Assembly (NCBI RefSeq): GCF_002104765.1
Contig: NZ_NCXM01000018.1
Span: 1-64,000, forward strand
From: Mycolicibacterium vulneris
GTDB taxonomy: Bacteria; Actinomycetota; Actinomycetes; Mycobacteriales; Mycobacteriaceae
Reading direction: 5' to 3'
DNA: 64,000 nucleotides
The position numbers and the translations under genes were made by a program. Every line of letters begins with the position of its first letter. Position 1 is the stretch's first letter. This document shows positions 26,455 through 35,259 of the stretch, in pieces. Below the pieces are notes generated by a model, which saw only the letters and a list, made by a program, of their open reading frames with translations, was not told the origin of the DNA and made no database searches.

Positions 26455-26907
26455 ATGCCCCGCCGCGAAGAGCCATCGCCTGGGATCCTCGACCCGGTCG
26501 CAAAGATGCTGCGGTTGCCCTTCGGCACACCGGAATTCATCGACCGGATCGTCACCGGCGGGGTCAACCAGGTGGGCCGGCGGACCTTGCGCACGTTGAT
26601 CACGACGTGGGACGCCGCGGGCGGCGGCCCTTTCGCGGCCAGCGCCGTCGCGTCGACGGGGATGGCCAAGACCGCCGAAATCGTGCAGGGCATGTTCATC
26701 GGTCCGGTCTTCGGCCCGCTGCTGAAAATTCTGGGCGCCGACAAGGTGGCTCAGCGGGCCTCGTTGTGCGCCTCGCAGTTGGTGGGGCTGGGCATCATGC
26801 GCTACGGCATCCGCTCCGAGCCGCTGCACTCGATGTCGGTGGACGCGCTCGTCGACGCGATCGGGCCGACGATGCAGCGCTACCTGGTCGGCGACATCAC
26901 CCGGTGA
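26455..26907 (+). CDS. Conserved mycobacterial protein, unknown (Rv0258c-like)
   Basis: 150 residues (M. tuberculosis Rv0258c is about 151), starting MPRREEPSPGILDPVAKML. It is predicted mostly helical, with two moderately hydrophobic stretches (near residues 60-95 and 110-125) and the sequence QVGRRTLRTLITTWDAAGGGPF. No catalytic motif or family is recognised. It sits 78 bp after the chelatase gene and is the last plus-strand gene before convergent nirD. Position suggests a link to nitrite reduction or siroheme, but there is no direct evidence. It may be a TetR-type C-terminal-like domain without a DNA-binding part. Confidence 0.75.
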   Translation: MPRREEPSPGILDPVAKMLRLPFGTPEFIDRIVTGGVNQVGRRTLRTLITTWDAAGGGPFAASAVASTGMAKTAEIVQGMFIGPVFGPLLKILGADKVAQRASLCASQLVGLGIMRYGIRSEPLHSMSVDALVDAIGPTMQRYLVGDITR

Positions 26908-26922
26908 ACCGGGCGGTCGGGC

Positions 26923-27291
26923 TCAGGCAGCCCGCGGCTGGTAGTCGCGCGCGACCTGAACGTAACCGTCGTCGGTGATCCGCACCGGGTACACGGGCAC
27001 CGAAACGGCCGGATCGTCCAGACAGGAACCGTCTTCGAGCGAAAACGCCTGCTTCAAGATGGGCGACTGAACCGCGATGCGGCCGTCGCGGTCGCCCACG
27101 ATTCCGCGGGAGAGCACAGCGGCACCGGAGAACGGGTCGACGTTGCCCACCGCGTACACCGATCCGTCATCGAGCCGGAACAACGCCGCCTGGGAACCGT
27201 CGTCCAGCAGCACGCCGACGCCGCGACCCGGAATGAGGTGGTCGTAAGCGCACGCGCTGGTCCACACCTGGATGTCGTTGCGACGTGTCAT
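26923..27291 (-). CDS. nirD: Nitrite reductase small subunit NirD
   Basis: 122 residues from the ATG at 27289-27291, just 10 bp after the nirB stop. The Rieske-like NirD fold is seen (LIPGRGVGVLLDDGSQAALFRL, YAVGNVDPFSGAAVLSRGIVGD, SPILKQAFSLEDGSCLDDP), but, as is usual for NirD, the Cys/His cluster ligands are absent. It pairs with NirB in the cytoplasmic NADH-dependent reduction of nitrite to ammonium. A longer frame upstream overlaps nirB and is not the start. Confidence 0.93.
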   Translation of the reverse strand: MTRRNDIQVWTSACAYDHLIPGRGVGVLLDDGSQAALFRLDDGSVYAVGNVDPFSGAAVLSRGIVGDRDGRIAVQSPILKQAFSLEDGSCLDDPAVSVPVYPVRITDDGYVQVARDYQPRAA

Positions 27292-27301
27292 GATCCCTTC
27301 C

Positions 27302-29884
27302 TCATTCCTCCGGAGTTGTCGCTTCGCGAACCCGCGGCATGCCAATGGACACAGGGATTTTGCGGCCGGCATGCTCGGTGAACGTGACCGTCGAGTCGAC
27401 GGCGTCCGGGGCGTTGACGAACGACACGAATCGCGACAGCTTGTCCGGGTCGTCCAGCACGCCCTTCCATTCACACTTGTAGTTCTCGACATGCCGCTCC
27501 ATTGCGGCCTCGAATTCCTCGGCTAGGCCGAGCGAGTCCTCGCACACCACCTCGCGCACGTGGTCGAGCCCGCCGTCCAGCGAGTCGACCCACGGCGCCG
27601 TGCGTTGCAGCCGGTCGGCCGTCCGGATGTAGTACATGACGAACCGGTCGACATAGCGGACCAGCGTTTCGGTGTCCAGGTCGCTGGCCAGCAGCTGCGC
27701 GTGCTTGGGCGTCATGCCGCCGTTGCCGCCGACGTAGAGGTTCCAGCCCTTTTCGGTGGCGATGACGCCGACGTCCTTGGACCGGGCCTCGGCGCACTCG
27801 CGCGCGCAACCCGAGACGCCCATCTTGATCTTGTGCGGCGCCCGCAGTCCGCGGTAGCGCAGTTCCAGATCGATGGCCAGCTGCACCGAATCCTGCTGCC
27901 CGTACCGGCACCAGTCGGTGCCCACGCAGCTCTTCACCGTGCGCAGCGCCTTGCCGTACGCGTGGCCGGATTCCATGCCGCCGTCGACCAGGCGCTTCCA
28001 GATCTCGGGGAGTTGGTCCACCCGGGCGCCGAACATGTCGATCCGCTGCCCGCCAGTGATCTTGGTGTAAAGCCCGAAGTCCTGGGCGATCTGGCCGATC
28101 AGGATCAGATGCTCGGGCTTGATGTCACCACCCGGAACCCGCGGCACCACCGAGTAGCTGCCGTTCTTCTGGATGTTGGCCAGGAAGTGGTCGTTGGAAT
28201 CCTGCAGCGAGGCCTGCTCGCCTTCGAGGATGTGGTCCGACCCGGTGGACGCCAGGATGGAGGCCACCACCGGTTTGCAGATGTCGCAACCCTTTCCGCG
28301 GCCGAAACGCTCCAGCAGGCCCGAGAAGGTCCGGATGTCGGTGGCCGAGATGATCTCGAACAGCTCCGCACGCGACTGGCTGAAGTGCTCGCACAGGGCT
28401 TTGGACTGTTCCACGCCCTCGGCTTCCAGCAGCTGCTTGAGCAGCGGGACGCACGACCCGCACGAGGTGCCGGCTGAGGTGCACGCCTTGAGGGCGGGAA
28501 CGTCGGCGCAGCCGTCGGCGATCGCACACTTCAGATCGCCCTTGGTGACGTTGTTGCACGAGCAGACCTGTGCCGAATCCGGCAGCGCCCCAACGCCCAA
28601 CGCCGTACCGCCGCCGGACTGCGCCGGCGCGATCAGCGCCAGCGGGTCGCCGGGCAGCTCGCTGCCGACCATGGGCCGCAGCACCCCGTACGACGAGGCG
28701 TCGCCGACCAACACGCCGCCGAGCAGCGTCTTTGCGTCGTCGGAGAGCACCAGCTTGGCGTAGGTCCGATTGACCGCATCGTTGATGGCGACCTCGAGGC
28801 AGTTCTCGGTCGTCCCCATCGCGTCGCCGAAGCTGGCCACGTCGACGCCGAGCAGTTTCAGCTTCGTCGACAGGTCCGCCTCGCCGAATTCCGCCACGCC
28901 GTCCAGCAGCCGGTCGGCCACCACCTCCGCCGAGGTGTAGCCCGGACCCACCAGGCCGTAGCAGCGGCCGCCGATCGCGGCGACCTCACCGATCGCGTAG
29001 ATGTCGGGATCGCTTGTCTGGCAGGCCAGGTCGGTGAGAACCCCGCCGCGCTCGGCGCGCGTCAGCCCGGCGGTGGTGGCCAGCTCGTCGCGCGGCCGGA
29101 CGCCGGCCGCGAAGATCACCAGGCCGGCGTCGATGACCTGGCCGTCGGTCAGGCTCACCCGCACCGAGGTGGTGCCGTCCGAATGGTCAACGGCCTCGAT
29201 CGATTCGGTGCCCATGCCGACGTGCACCGAGATGCCGAGCTCACCGATCATCCTGGCCAGCAGCCCGCCGCCGGCCTCGTCGATCTGCTGGGCCATCAGC
29301 CGCGGCATCATCTCGATGACGTGGGTCTGCAATCCGAACTGGCGCAGCGCATTAGCGGCTTCCAGCCCGAGCAGGCCGCCGCCGATCACCACACCCGCTG
29401 TGGCGTGCGAGGTTTCGACCGTGCGCTGGGCGTCGGCGCGGATGGCGTCGAGGTCGTCCAGCGTGCGGTACACGTGGCAGGCGGGCAGGTCGTGGCCCGG
29501 CACCGGCGGCACGAAGGCGTACGACCCGGTCGCCAGGACCAAGGTGTCGTAGCCGTGCCGCTGGCCGTCGGCGGTGACCACCGTCTTTGCGGCGCGGTCT
29601 ATTTCGGCAACCCGCTGGTTGAGCACCAGCCGGACCAGCTCATCACCCTCGTATTCGTTGCCGGGCAATGCCAGTAGCTTGCGATCCCAGCTTTCGGTGT
29701 AGGAGGTCAGTCCCACGCGGTCATAGGCCGCGTCGGTCTCCTCGGCGAAAACCGTGATGCGCCACGATCCCTCGGTGTCACGGGCCCGCAGCGCCTCGAC
29801 GAACCGGTGCCCCACCATGCCATGTCCGACTACGATGATGTGACGAGGCGCACAGCTGGCGCGCGAAATCCCGTCTGCAGACAT
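27302..29884 (-). CDS. nirB: NADH-dependent nitrite reductase large subunit NirB
   Basis: 860 residues. From the N-terminus: FAD/NAD(P)H domains (IIVVGHGMVGHRFVEAL, GVVIGGGLLGLEAANAL, DIYAIGEVAAIGG), a BFD-like 2Fe-2S domain (VCSCNNVTKGDLK with CGSC following), then the sulfite/nitrite reductase body with siroheme and 4Fe-4S ligands in KSCVGTDWCRYG and SGCARECAEARSKD. It reduces nitrite to ammonium with six electrons from NADH. The siroheme chelatase and NnaR regulator are encoded just across the convergent junction. A dyad at 29959-29978 lies about 75 bp upstream. It corresponds to Rv0252. Confidence 0.95.
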   Translation of the reverse strand: MSADGISRASCAPRHIIVVGHGMVGHRFVEALRARDTEGSWRITVFAEETDAAYDRVGLTSYTESWDRKLLALPGNEYEGDELVRLVLNQRVAEIDRAAKTVVTADGQRHGYDTLVLATGSYAFVPPVPGHDLPACHVYRTLDDLDAIRADAQRTVETSHATAGVVIGGGLLGLEAANALRQFGLQTHVIEMMPRLMAQQIDEAGGGLLARMIGELGISVHVGMGTESIEAVDHSDGTTSVRVSLTDGQVIDAGLVIFAAGVRPRDELATTAGLTRAERGGVLTDLACQTSDPDIYAIGEVAAIGGRCYGLVGPGYTSAEVVADRLLDGVAEFGEADLSTKLKLLGVDVASFGDAMGTTENCLEVAINDAVNRTYAKLVLSDDAKTLLGGVLVGDASSYGVLRPMVGSELPGDPLALIAPAQSGGGTALGVGALPDSAQVCSCNNVTKGDLKCAIADGCADVPALKACTSAGTSCGSCVPLLKQLLEAEGVEQSKALCEHFSQSRAELFEIISATDIRTFSGLLERFGRGKGCDICKPVVASILASTGSDHILEGEQASLQDSNDHFLANIQKNGSYSVVPRVPGGDIKPEHLILIGQIAQDFGLYTKITGGQRIDMFGARVDQLPEIWKRLVDGGMESGHAYGKALRTVKSCVGTDWCRYGQQDSVQLAIDLELRYRGLRAPHKIKMGVSGCARECAEARSKDVGVIATEKGWNLYVGGNGGMTPKHAQLLASDLDTETLVRYVDRFVMYYIRTADRLQRTAPWVDSLDGGLDHVREVVCEDSLGLAEEFEAAMERHVENYKCEWKGVLDDPDKLSRFVSFVNAPDAVDSTVTFTEHAGRKIPVSIGMPRVREATTPEE

Positions 29885-29958
29885 GGCTTTGAGAGTAACG
29901 GCCAGAAATTACGTTCTTCTCGCGCAATGTGACGGCCCTATGACGAGGATCTCACAAA

Positions 29959-29978
29959 CTCACAGGAAGGTCTGTGAG
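29959..29978. promoter_or_regulatory. Inverted repeat in the nirB/hsp20 intergenic region
   Basis: CTCACAG-GAAGGT-CTGTGAG is a perfect 7-bp dyad with a 6-base centre, located between divergent nirB and the damaged hsp20 gene. It could be a regulator site for either gene. I could not match it to a GlnR or HspR consensus. Confidence 0.4.
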
Positions 29979-30008
29979 TGATCCTTCGCTGGGGGTGAAC
30001 GACGAGGT

Positions 30009-30035
30009 GGAACGTCAGCGGGGTCGGGTCATGTT
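30009..30035 (+). promoter_or_regulatory. SigE-type promoter of the hsp20 remnant
   Basis: GGAAC (30009-30013), a 19-base spacer and GTT (30033-30035) fit the mycobacterial extracytoplasmic sigma E pattern. The M. tuberculosis orthologue hsp (acr2) is known to be SigE-controlled. The promoter therefore seems kept although the gene is broken. Confidence 0.4.
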
Positions 30036-30112
30036 TGTACTATTAGCCGGTCGCACGGAGGCCGGTCACAGGAACCTCACAATGAAGCTCAAGAATGAGA
30101 AGGGGAAGCGCC

Positions 30113-30270
30113 ATGAGTACCTCGCATTGTGGTCGCGACCGGCCTGGGACATCGACACCGGCGACGCCATCACGGCGACCTACGACGCCGGCGTGCTGAC
30201 GGTGCGGGTCGCCGGTGCCTTGAAAGATCCAGCCGGGAACCAGGCGCAGCGCATCGAGCTCACCAGATAG
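30113..30270 (+). pseudogene. hsp: Hsp20/Acr2 (Rv0251c) remnant: internal deletion plus start frameshift
   Basis: Both ends of an alpha-crystallin-type heat shock protein are recognisable. The N-terminal LALWSRPAWDID corresponds to the start of M. tuberculosis Rv0251c, and TGDAITATYDAGVLTVRVAGALKDP to its C-terminus, but about 100 residues of the crystallin core between them are missing; the two ends are joined in frame. The natural start (ATG at 30113, behind a GGGAAG ribosome site) is out of frame: ATGAGTA-CCTCGCA looks like loss of one base from ATGAGTAACCTCGCA. The only in-frame start is far upstream at 29974. No functional chaperone can result. It is followed by a strong terminator. Confidence 0.75.
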
Positions 30271-30298
30271 TCTCCGGCCAGTTCGGAGAGAAGTAGCC

Positions 30299-30333
30299 GA
30301 ATCCGGCGGAGCCGCAACGACTCCGCCGGATTC
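30299..30333. terminator. Bidirectional hairpin terminator
   Basis: GAATCCGGCGGAG, a 9-base loop and CTCCGCCGGATTC form a perfect 13-bp stem between the hsp20 remnant and the convergent PEP-mutase-family gene. Confidence 0.7.
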
Positions 30334-30339
30334 AGTGCG

Positions 30340-31101
30340 TCAGCCCCAGCGGGCCAGCAGCTCCTTGGCCCGGGCCGCCAGCGCGGCCTGCAGGAACGGC
30401 CCGAAGCTGATGCGCGCCACGCCCAGCGGCCCGAAAGAGGACGGGTCGTCCTGGTCGGGCAGGGCGATGGCGTTAACGGGCAACTCCAACTCGGCGGTCA
30501 AGCGCCGCAACGTGTCGGGGTCGTGGCGACCCACCGGATACAGCACATCGGCGCCGGCGGCCGCCGCCCGATTCAGGCGCGCCACCGCGCGGTCGACGCG
30601 ATCGGACGCCTCGCCGTCCTGGCGCAGGAACAGATCGGTCCGGGCGTTGATGACGACATGCACCCCGGCCGCGTCGGCGGCCGACCGCAGCGCCCCGACC
30701 AACTCCGCGTGTTCGTCGGCGGACCGCAACCGCTTGCCTTCCGAGTGCACGGTGTCCTCGATGTTCAGCCCGACGGCCCCGACGCTCAGCAGGCCCTCGA
30801 TCAGCCGACCTGCCGGCTGCCCGTAGCCGGATTCGATGTCCACCGACACCGGGACGTCGACCGCGGCGGTGATCTGTGCGACCCGGGTGAGGACATCGTC
30901 GAACGACATGCCCTCGTTGTCGGGTTTGCCGATCGAGTCGGCCATCGGGTGACTGCCCACGGTGAGGGCGGCGAATCCGGCGCCGGTGGCCAGCCGCGCC
31001 GACCAGGCATCCCACACGGTCGGCAGGATGACCGGGTCGCCCGGCCGGTGCAGTTCCAGCAGCGTGGCGGCGCGCTCGGCGGGTGTGGTGGGTCGCGTCA
31101 T
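30340..31101 (-). CDS. Isocitrate lyase/PEP mutase superfamily protein
   Basis: 253 residues from the ATG at 31099-31101, which has GGGAG about 11 bases upstream; an ATG 21 bp earlier is an alternative. The barrel motifs are LPTVWDAWSARLATGAGFAALTVGS, SVDIESGYG (metal-binding Asp), LNIEDTVHSEGKRL and INARTDLFLR. The KKCG loop of true isocitrate lyases is missing, so it belongs to the carboxyvinyl-carboxyphosphonate phosphorylmutase/methylisocitrate-lyase-like group of uncertain reaction. It is divergent from the Rv0250c-like gene and is not in this place in M. tuberculosis as far as I recall. Confidence 0.85.
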   Translation of the reverse strand: MTRPTTPAERAATLLELHRPGDPVILPTVWDAWSARLATGAGFAALTVGSHPMADSIGKPDNEGMSFDDVLTRVAQITAAVDVPVSVDIESGYGQPAGRLIEGLLSVGAVGLNIEDTVHSEGKRLRSADEHAELVGALRSAADAAGVHVVINARTDLFLRQDGEASDRVDRAVARLNRAAAAGADVLYPVGRHDPDTLRRLTAELELPVNAIALPDQDDPSSFGPLGVARISFGPFLQAALAARAKELLARWG

Positions 31102-31207
31102 CGGTGTTTGCTCCCTCGGCATCCGCGCTCAACGGCCTGACGTCTGGCGTGTGCCGTGGATAGTATCGAGGGCGTACTGTGATCCGAAACACTGCCGAGG
31201 AGATCCG

Positions 31208-31513
31208 TTGACGAGCACGACTGGCACGACCGAATTCGCCGAACTGCACGACCTCATCGGCGGGCTGCGGCGATGCGTGAGCTCCCTGCGGGCCCGATAC
31301 GGTGACAGCCCGGCCATGCGGCGCATCGTCATCGACGCCGACCGCATCATCTCCGACGTCGACCTGCTCGACACCGATGTGTCCGAATTGGACCTGGCGG
31401 GCGCCACCGTGCAGCAGTCCGGCGAGAAGATCGTCATCCCAGACACCCAGTACGACAGCGAATTCTGGCGCGACGTCGACGACGAGGGTGTCGGCGGTCA
31501 CAGCAGGACCTGA
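31208..31513 (+). CDS. Conserved small protein (Rv0250c-like)
   Basis: 101 residues from TTG at 31208, with GAGGAG six bases upstream. It is acidic and helical (LHDLIGGLRRCVSSLRARYGDSPAMRRIVIDADRIISDVDLLDTD), then has a short C-terminal region with IVIPDTQYDSEFWRDVDDEG. No domain is recognised. It stands directly before the sdh1 operon, 81 bp from the membrane-anchor gene with a weak hairpin between, as in M. tuberculosis. A role in succinate dehydrogenase assembly or control is possible by position only. Confidence 0.8.
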   Translation: MTSTTGTTEFAELHDLIGGLRRCVSSLRARYGDSPAMRRIVIDADRIISDVDLLDTDVSELDLAGATVQQSGEKIVIPDTQYDSEFWRDVDDEGVGGHSRT

Positions 31514-31522
31514 ACAACCCAA

Positions 31523-31549
31523 GCCCCCCAGCAGAGGGGGCCTTCTCTC
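31523..31549 (+). terminator. Weak hairpin before the sdh1 operon
   Basis: GCCCCC, a 7-base loop and GGGGGC are followed by CTTCTCTCT. It lies 45 bp upstream of the anchor gene and could terminate or attenuate transcription from the preceding small gene. Confidence 0.4.
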
Positions 31550-31594
31550 TGTGTACCCTTCGACCTACAGCCCGTTCGAAGAGGAACACACTAA

Positions 31595-32422
31595 ATGAGC
31601 GCACCTACGGCGAACCGTCCTGCGTCCGGTGTCTTTTCACCCACGCGCGCCCGTATTCAGCAACGCACCCTACGCACCGACCGGTGGTGGATGTCACCGC
31701 TGCGAATCGATCTCGGCTTCGCCGCATTCATTATTTATGCGACAGCGCGGGCTTTCCAGCGGGGTGACTTCTTCGTCCCGCAATACCACTACCTGACGCC
31801 GTTCTACTCACCATGTCTTAGCACCGCGTGCGGCGGCGCCAGCGACTTCTGGCCGCAAATCCTGCCGAACGTCTGGTGGCTGCCGTTCGCGGCGCTGACA
31901 CTGCCGTTCCTGCTGCTGTTCAGGCTGACCTGCTACTACTACCGCGGCGCCTATTACCGCACGGTGTGGCAGTCGCCCACCGCATGCGCGGTGGCCGAGC
32001 CCCGCGTGCACTACAGCGGCGAGACCAAATTCCCGCTGATCATTCAGAACTCCCACCGGTACTTCTTCTACATCGCCGGCATCATCTCTGTGATCAACAC
32101 CTACGACGCGATCGTGGCGTTCCATTCCGATCACGGCCCGGGCGGATTCGGGTTTGGCCTGGGCAACGTGATCATGGTCGGCAACGTCATCATGCTCTGG
32201 ATCTACACGCTGTCCTGCCATTCGTGCCGGCACATCACCGGCGGGCGGCTCAAGCACTTCTCCAAACACCCTGTGCGGTACTGGATCTGGACCCAGGTCA
32301 GCAAGATCAACACCCGGCACAAGCAGTACGCGTGGATAACCCTGGGCACGCTGATGCTCACCGACTTCTACATCGCGCTGGTGGCCAGCGGCGCCATCTC
32401 TGACCTGAGATTTGTTGGCTGA
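31595..32422 (+). CDS. Succinate dehydrogenase 1 membrane anchor (Rv0249c)
   Basis: A 275-residue polytopic protein with about five membrane spans (IDLGFAAFIIYATARAF, LPFAALTLPFLLLFRLTCYYY, YFFYIAGIISVINTY, NVIMVGNVIMLWIYTLSCHSC, WITLGTLMLTDFYIALVAS). Several His residues near spans (NSHRYFF, SCHSCRHI) are potential heme ligands. It anchors the flavoprotein and iron-sulfur subunits and carries electrons to or from menaquinone. It overlaps a possible upstream start of the flavoprotein gene; the preferred start of that gene is 44 bp after this stop. Confidence 0.9.
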   Translation: MSAPTANRPASGVFSPTRARIQQRTLRTDRWWMSPLRIDLGFAAFIIYATARAFQRGDFFVPQYHYLTPFYSPCLSTACGGASDFWPQILPNVWWLPFAALTLPFLLLFRLTCYYYRGAYYRTVWQSPTACAVAEPRVHYSGETKFPLIIQNSHRYFFYIAGIISVINTYDAIVAFHSDHGPGGFGFGLGNVIMVGNVIMLWIYTLSCHSCRHITGGRLKHFSKHPVRYWIWTQVSKINTRHKQYAWITLGTLMLTDFYIALVASGAISDLRFVG

Positions 32423-32465
32423 CAAGCCATTCCGGAATAAACCAGATTTAGCTAGCGAGGGTTTC

Positions 32466-34385
32466 ATGGTTGAAATCGAGCGGCACACCTACGACGTGGT
32501 CGTGATCGGTGCCGGCGGCGCCGGGCTGCGTGCGGTTATCGAAGCGCGCGAACGGGGTTTGCGGGTTGCGGTGGTGTGCAAGTCCCTGTTCGGCAAGGCA
32601 CACACGGTGATGGCCGAGGGTGGCTGCGCGGCGTCCATGGGCAACACCAACCCGAAGGACAACTGGAAGACCCACTTCGCCGACACGATGCGCGGCGGGA
32701 AATTCCTCAACAACTGGCGCATGGCCGAACTGCACGCCAAGGAAGCACCGGACCGCGTCTGGGAGCTGGAAACCTATGGCGCGCTGTTCGATCGCCTCAA
32801 GGACGGCAAGATCAGCCAGCGCAACTTCGGTGGGCACACCTACCCGCGGCTGGCCCACGTCGGTGACCGCACCGGCCTGGAATTGATCCGCACCATGCAG
32901 CAGAAGATCGTCTCGCTGCAGCAGGAGGATTTCGCCGAGCTCGGCGACTACGAGGCCCGGATCCGGGTGTTCGCCGAAACCACGATCACCGAGCTGATCA
33001 AGGACGGCGACGCGATCGCCGGGGCGTTCGGCTACATCCGCGAAAGCGGGAACTTCATCTTGTTCGAGGCGCCCGCGGTGATTCTGGCCACCGGCGGGAT
33101 CGGCAAGTCGTTCAAGGTCACCTCGAACTCGTGGGAGTACACCGGCGACGGCCACGCACTGGCACTGCGGGCGGGCGCGTCGCTGATCAACATGGAGTTC
33201 GTCCAGTTCCACCCGACGGGCATGGTGTGGCCGCCCAGCGTGAAGGGGATCCTGGTCACCGAGGGTGTCCGCGGTGACGGCGGCGTGCTGAAGAACTCCG
33301 ACGACAAGCGGTTCATGTTCGACTACATCCCGTCGGTCTTCAAGGGGCAGTACGCCGAGTCTGAACAAGAAGCCGACCAGTGGCTCAAGGACAACGACTC
33401 GGCCCGCCGCACTCCGGACCTGCTGCCGCGCGACGAGGTTGCGCGCGCGATCAACTCGGAGGTCAAGGCCGGCCGGGGCAGCCCACACGGTGGCGTCTTC
33501 CTGGACATCGCGTCGCGGCTCACGCCCGCGGAGATCAACCGCCGCCTGCCGTCGATGTACCACCAGTTCAAGGAGCTGGCCGGGGTCGACATCACCAAGG
33601 AGCCGATGGAAGTCGGGCCTACCTGCCACTACGTGATGGGCGGCGTCGAGGTGGACGCCGACACCGGAGCGGCCACCGTCCCCGGCCTGTTCGCCGCGGG
33701 CGAATGTTCCGGCGGTATGCACGGCTCGAACCGGCTCGGCGGCAACTCGCTGTCGGACCTGCTTGTGTTCGGCCGCCGGGCCGGGCTGGGCGCGGCCGAC
33801 TACGTGCGGGCCCTGAGCAGCCGCCCGACGATCAGCGACGGCGCCGTCGAGACCGCTGCGAAGCGGGCGCTGTCCCCCTTCGAGGCACCGGCCAGCGGCA
33901 CACCGGAGAACCCGTACACCCTGCAGCTGGAATTGCAGCAGTCGATGAACGACCTGGTCGGCATCATCCGCAATGCCGACGAAGTCGGGGAGGCCCTGGC
34001 GCGGCTCGACAAGCTGCGTGAGCGGTTCAAGAACCTCCACGTGGAGGGCCAGCGCCGGTACAACCCGGGCTGGAACCTGGCCATCGACTTGCGCAACATG
34101 CTGCTGGTCAGCGAGTGCGTCGCCAAGGCCGCGCTGCAGCGCACCGAGAGCCGCGGCGGGCACACGCGCGACGACCACCCGGCGATGGACTCGTCGTGGC
34201 GCAAGGTGCTGCTGGTGTGCGAGGCGGCCGGCGGCAGCGACGAGGTGATTCCCGACATCACCATCACCAAGAAAGATCAGACCCCGATGCGGCCCGATCT
34301 GCTGGAACTGTTTGAAATCGGTGAGCTGGAGAAGTACTACACCGACGAAGAACTCGCCGGGCATCCAGGACGGAGTGGCAAATGA
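32466..34385 (+). CDS. Succinate dehydrogenase 1 flavoprotein subunit
   Basis: 639 residues from ATG at 32466 (GAGGG four to five bases upstream). The FAD Rossmann motif is DVVVIGAGGAGLRAVIEA; KAHTVMAEGGCAASMG contains the His that binds FAD covalently in the family; FHPTGMVWP and the catalytic Arg region GMHGSNRLGGNSLSDLLVFG are present. It oxidises succinate to fumarate (or the reverse) on the cytoplasmic face. Equivalent to Rv0248c (646 residues). It overlaps the iron-sulfur subunit by ATGA, showing coupled translation. A TTG at 32412 could give 18 more residues but overlaps the anchor gene. Confidence 0.93.
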   Translation: MVEIERHTYDVVVIGAGGAGLRAVIEARERGLRVAVVCKSLFGKAHTVMAEGGCAASMGNTNPKDNWKTHFADTMRGGKFLNNWRMAELHAKEAPDRVWELETYGALFDRLKDGKISQRNFGGHTYPRLAHVGDRTGLELIRTMQQKIVSLQQEDFAELGDYEARIRVFAETTITELIKDGDAIAGAFGYIRESGNFILFEAPAVILATGGIGKSFKVTSNSWEYTGDGHALALRAGASLINMEFVQFHPTGMVWPPSVKGILVTEGVRGDGGVLKNSDDKRFMFDYIPSVFKGQYAESEQEADQWLKDNDSARRTPDLLPRDEVARAINSEVKAGRGSPHGGVFLDIASRLTPAEINRRLPSMYHQFKELAGVDITKEPMEVGPTCHYVMGGVEVDADTGAATVPGLFAAGECSGGMHGSNRLGGNSLSDLLVFGRRAGLGAADYVRALSSRPTISDGAVETAAKRALSPFEAPASGTPENPYTLQLELQQSMNDLVGIIRNADEVGEALARLDKLRERFKNLHVEGQRRYNPGWNLAIDLRNMLLVSECVAKAALQRTESRGGHTRDDHPAMDSSWRKVLLVCEAAGGSDEVIPDITITKKDQTPMRPDLLELFEIGELEKYYTDEELAGHPGRSGK

Positions 34386-35128
34386 CCTACAACGCGACGA
34401 TGCGGGTGTGGCGCGGCGACGACGCCAACGGTGCGCTGCAGGACTTCACGGTGGAGGTCAACGAGGGCGAGGTCGTCCTCGACATCATCCATCGCCTGCA
34501 GCAGACCCAGACGCCAGACCTGGCGGTCCGGTGGAACTGCAAGGCGGGCAAGTGTGGCTCCTGCTCGGCGGAGATCAACGGCAAGCCGCGTCTGCTCTGC
34601 ATGACCCGGATGTCCACGTTCGCCGAGGACGAGGTCGTCACCGTCACGCCGTTGCGGACGTTCCCGGTGATCCGCGACCTGGTCACCGATGTCTCGTTCA
34701 ACTACGAAAAGGCCCGCGAAATACCGTCTTTCGCGCCGCCCAAGGACCTGCAACCGGGCGAGTACCGGATGGCGCAGGAGGACGTGCAGCGTTCCCAGGA
34801 ATTCCGCAAGTGCATCGAGTGCTTCCTGTGCCAGAACGTGTGCCACGTGATCCGCGACCACGAGGAGAACAAGAAGGCGTTCGCCGGCCCCCGCTTCCTG
34901 ATGCGGATCGCCGAGCTGGAGATGCACCCGCTGGACACCCGCGACCGGCGCAACGACGCTCAGGACGAGCACGGCCTGGGCTACTGCAACATCACCAAGT
35001 GCTGCACCGAGGTCTGCCCGGAGAACATCAAGATCACCGACAACGCGCTGATCCCGATGAAAGAGCGGGTCGCCGACCGCAAGTACGACCCGGTGGTGTG
35101 GCTCGGTAACAAGCTGTTCCGTCGCTGA
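34382..35128 (+). CDS. Succinate dehydrogenase 1 iron-sulfur subunit
   Basis: 248 residues, identical in length to M. tuberculosis Rv0247c. All three clusters are readable: 2Fe-2S ligands in CKAGKCGSCSAEING with the later Cys in RLLCMTR, the 4Fe-4S set in CIECFLCQNVC, and the 3Fe-4S/4Fe-4S set in CCTEVCPENIKITD. It passes electrons from FAD to the membrane anchor. Its start overlaps the flavoprotein stop (ATGA). Confidence 0.94.
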   Translation: MTYNATMRVWRGDDANGALQDFTVEVNEGEVVLDIIHRLQQTQTPDLAVRWNCKAGKCGSCSAEINGKPRLLCMTRMSTFAEDEVVTVTPLRTFPVIRDLVTDVSFNYEKAREIPSFAPPKDLQPGEYRMAQEDVQRSQEFRKCIECFLCQNVCHVIRDHEENKKAFAGPRFLMRIAELEMHPLDTRDRRNDAQDEHGLGYCNITKCCTEVCPENIKITDNALIPMKERVADRKYDPVVWLGNKLFRR

Positions 35129-35259
35129 GCTCCACGCCGCGCGGTAATCCGGAGCGAGCCCGTCATGGCACGTTAGGCCGTCGCGGGACCCGGGTAACCA
35201 AACTGCATCCTGTCGGGCCGCCCCGTGCGGCCAGCTATCCACGACCGGAAAGGCAGTTC

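Noticed and set aside
30071..30098. HspR-associated inverted repeat (HAIR) before the hsp20 remnant
   Set aside because: Only one half-site (CTCAAG) is visible; the partner CTTGAGT is missing.
31214..31600. Internal hairpins as sdh riboswitch
   Set aside because: Only a short G/C stem is present and no conserved riboswitch core can be recognised.
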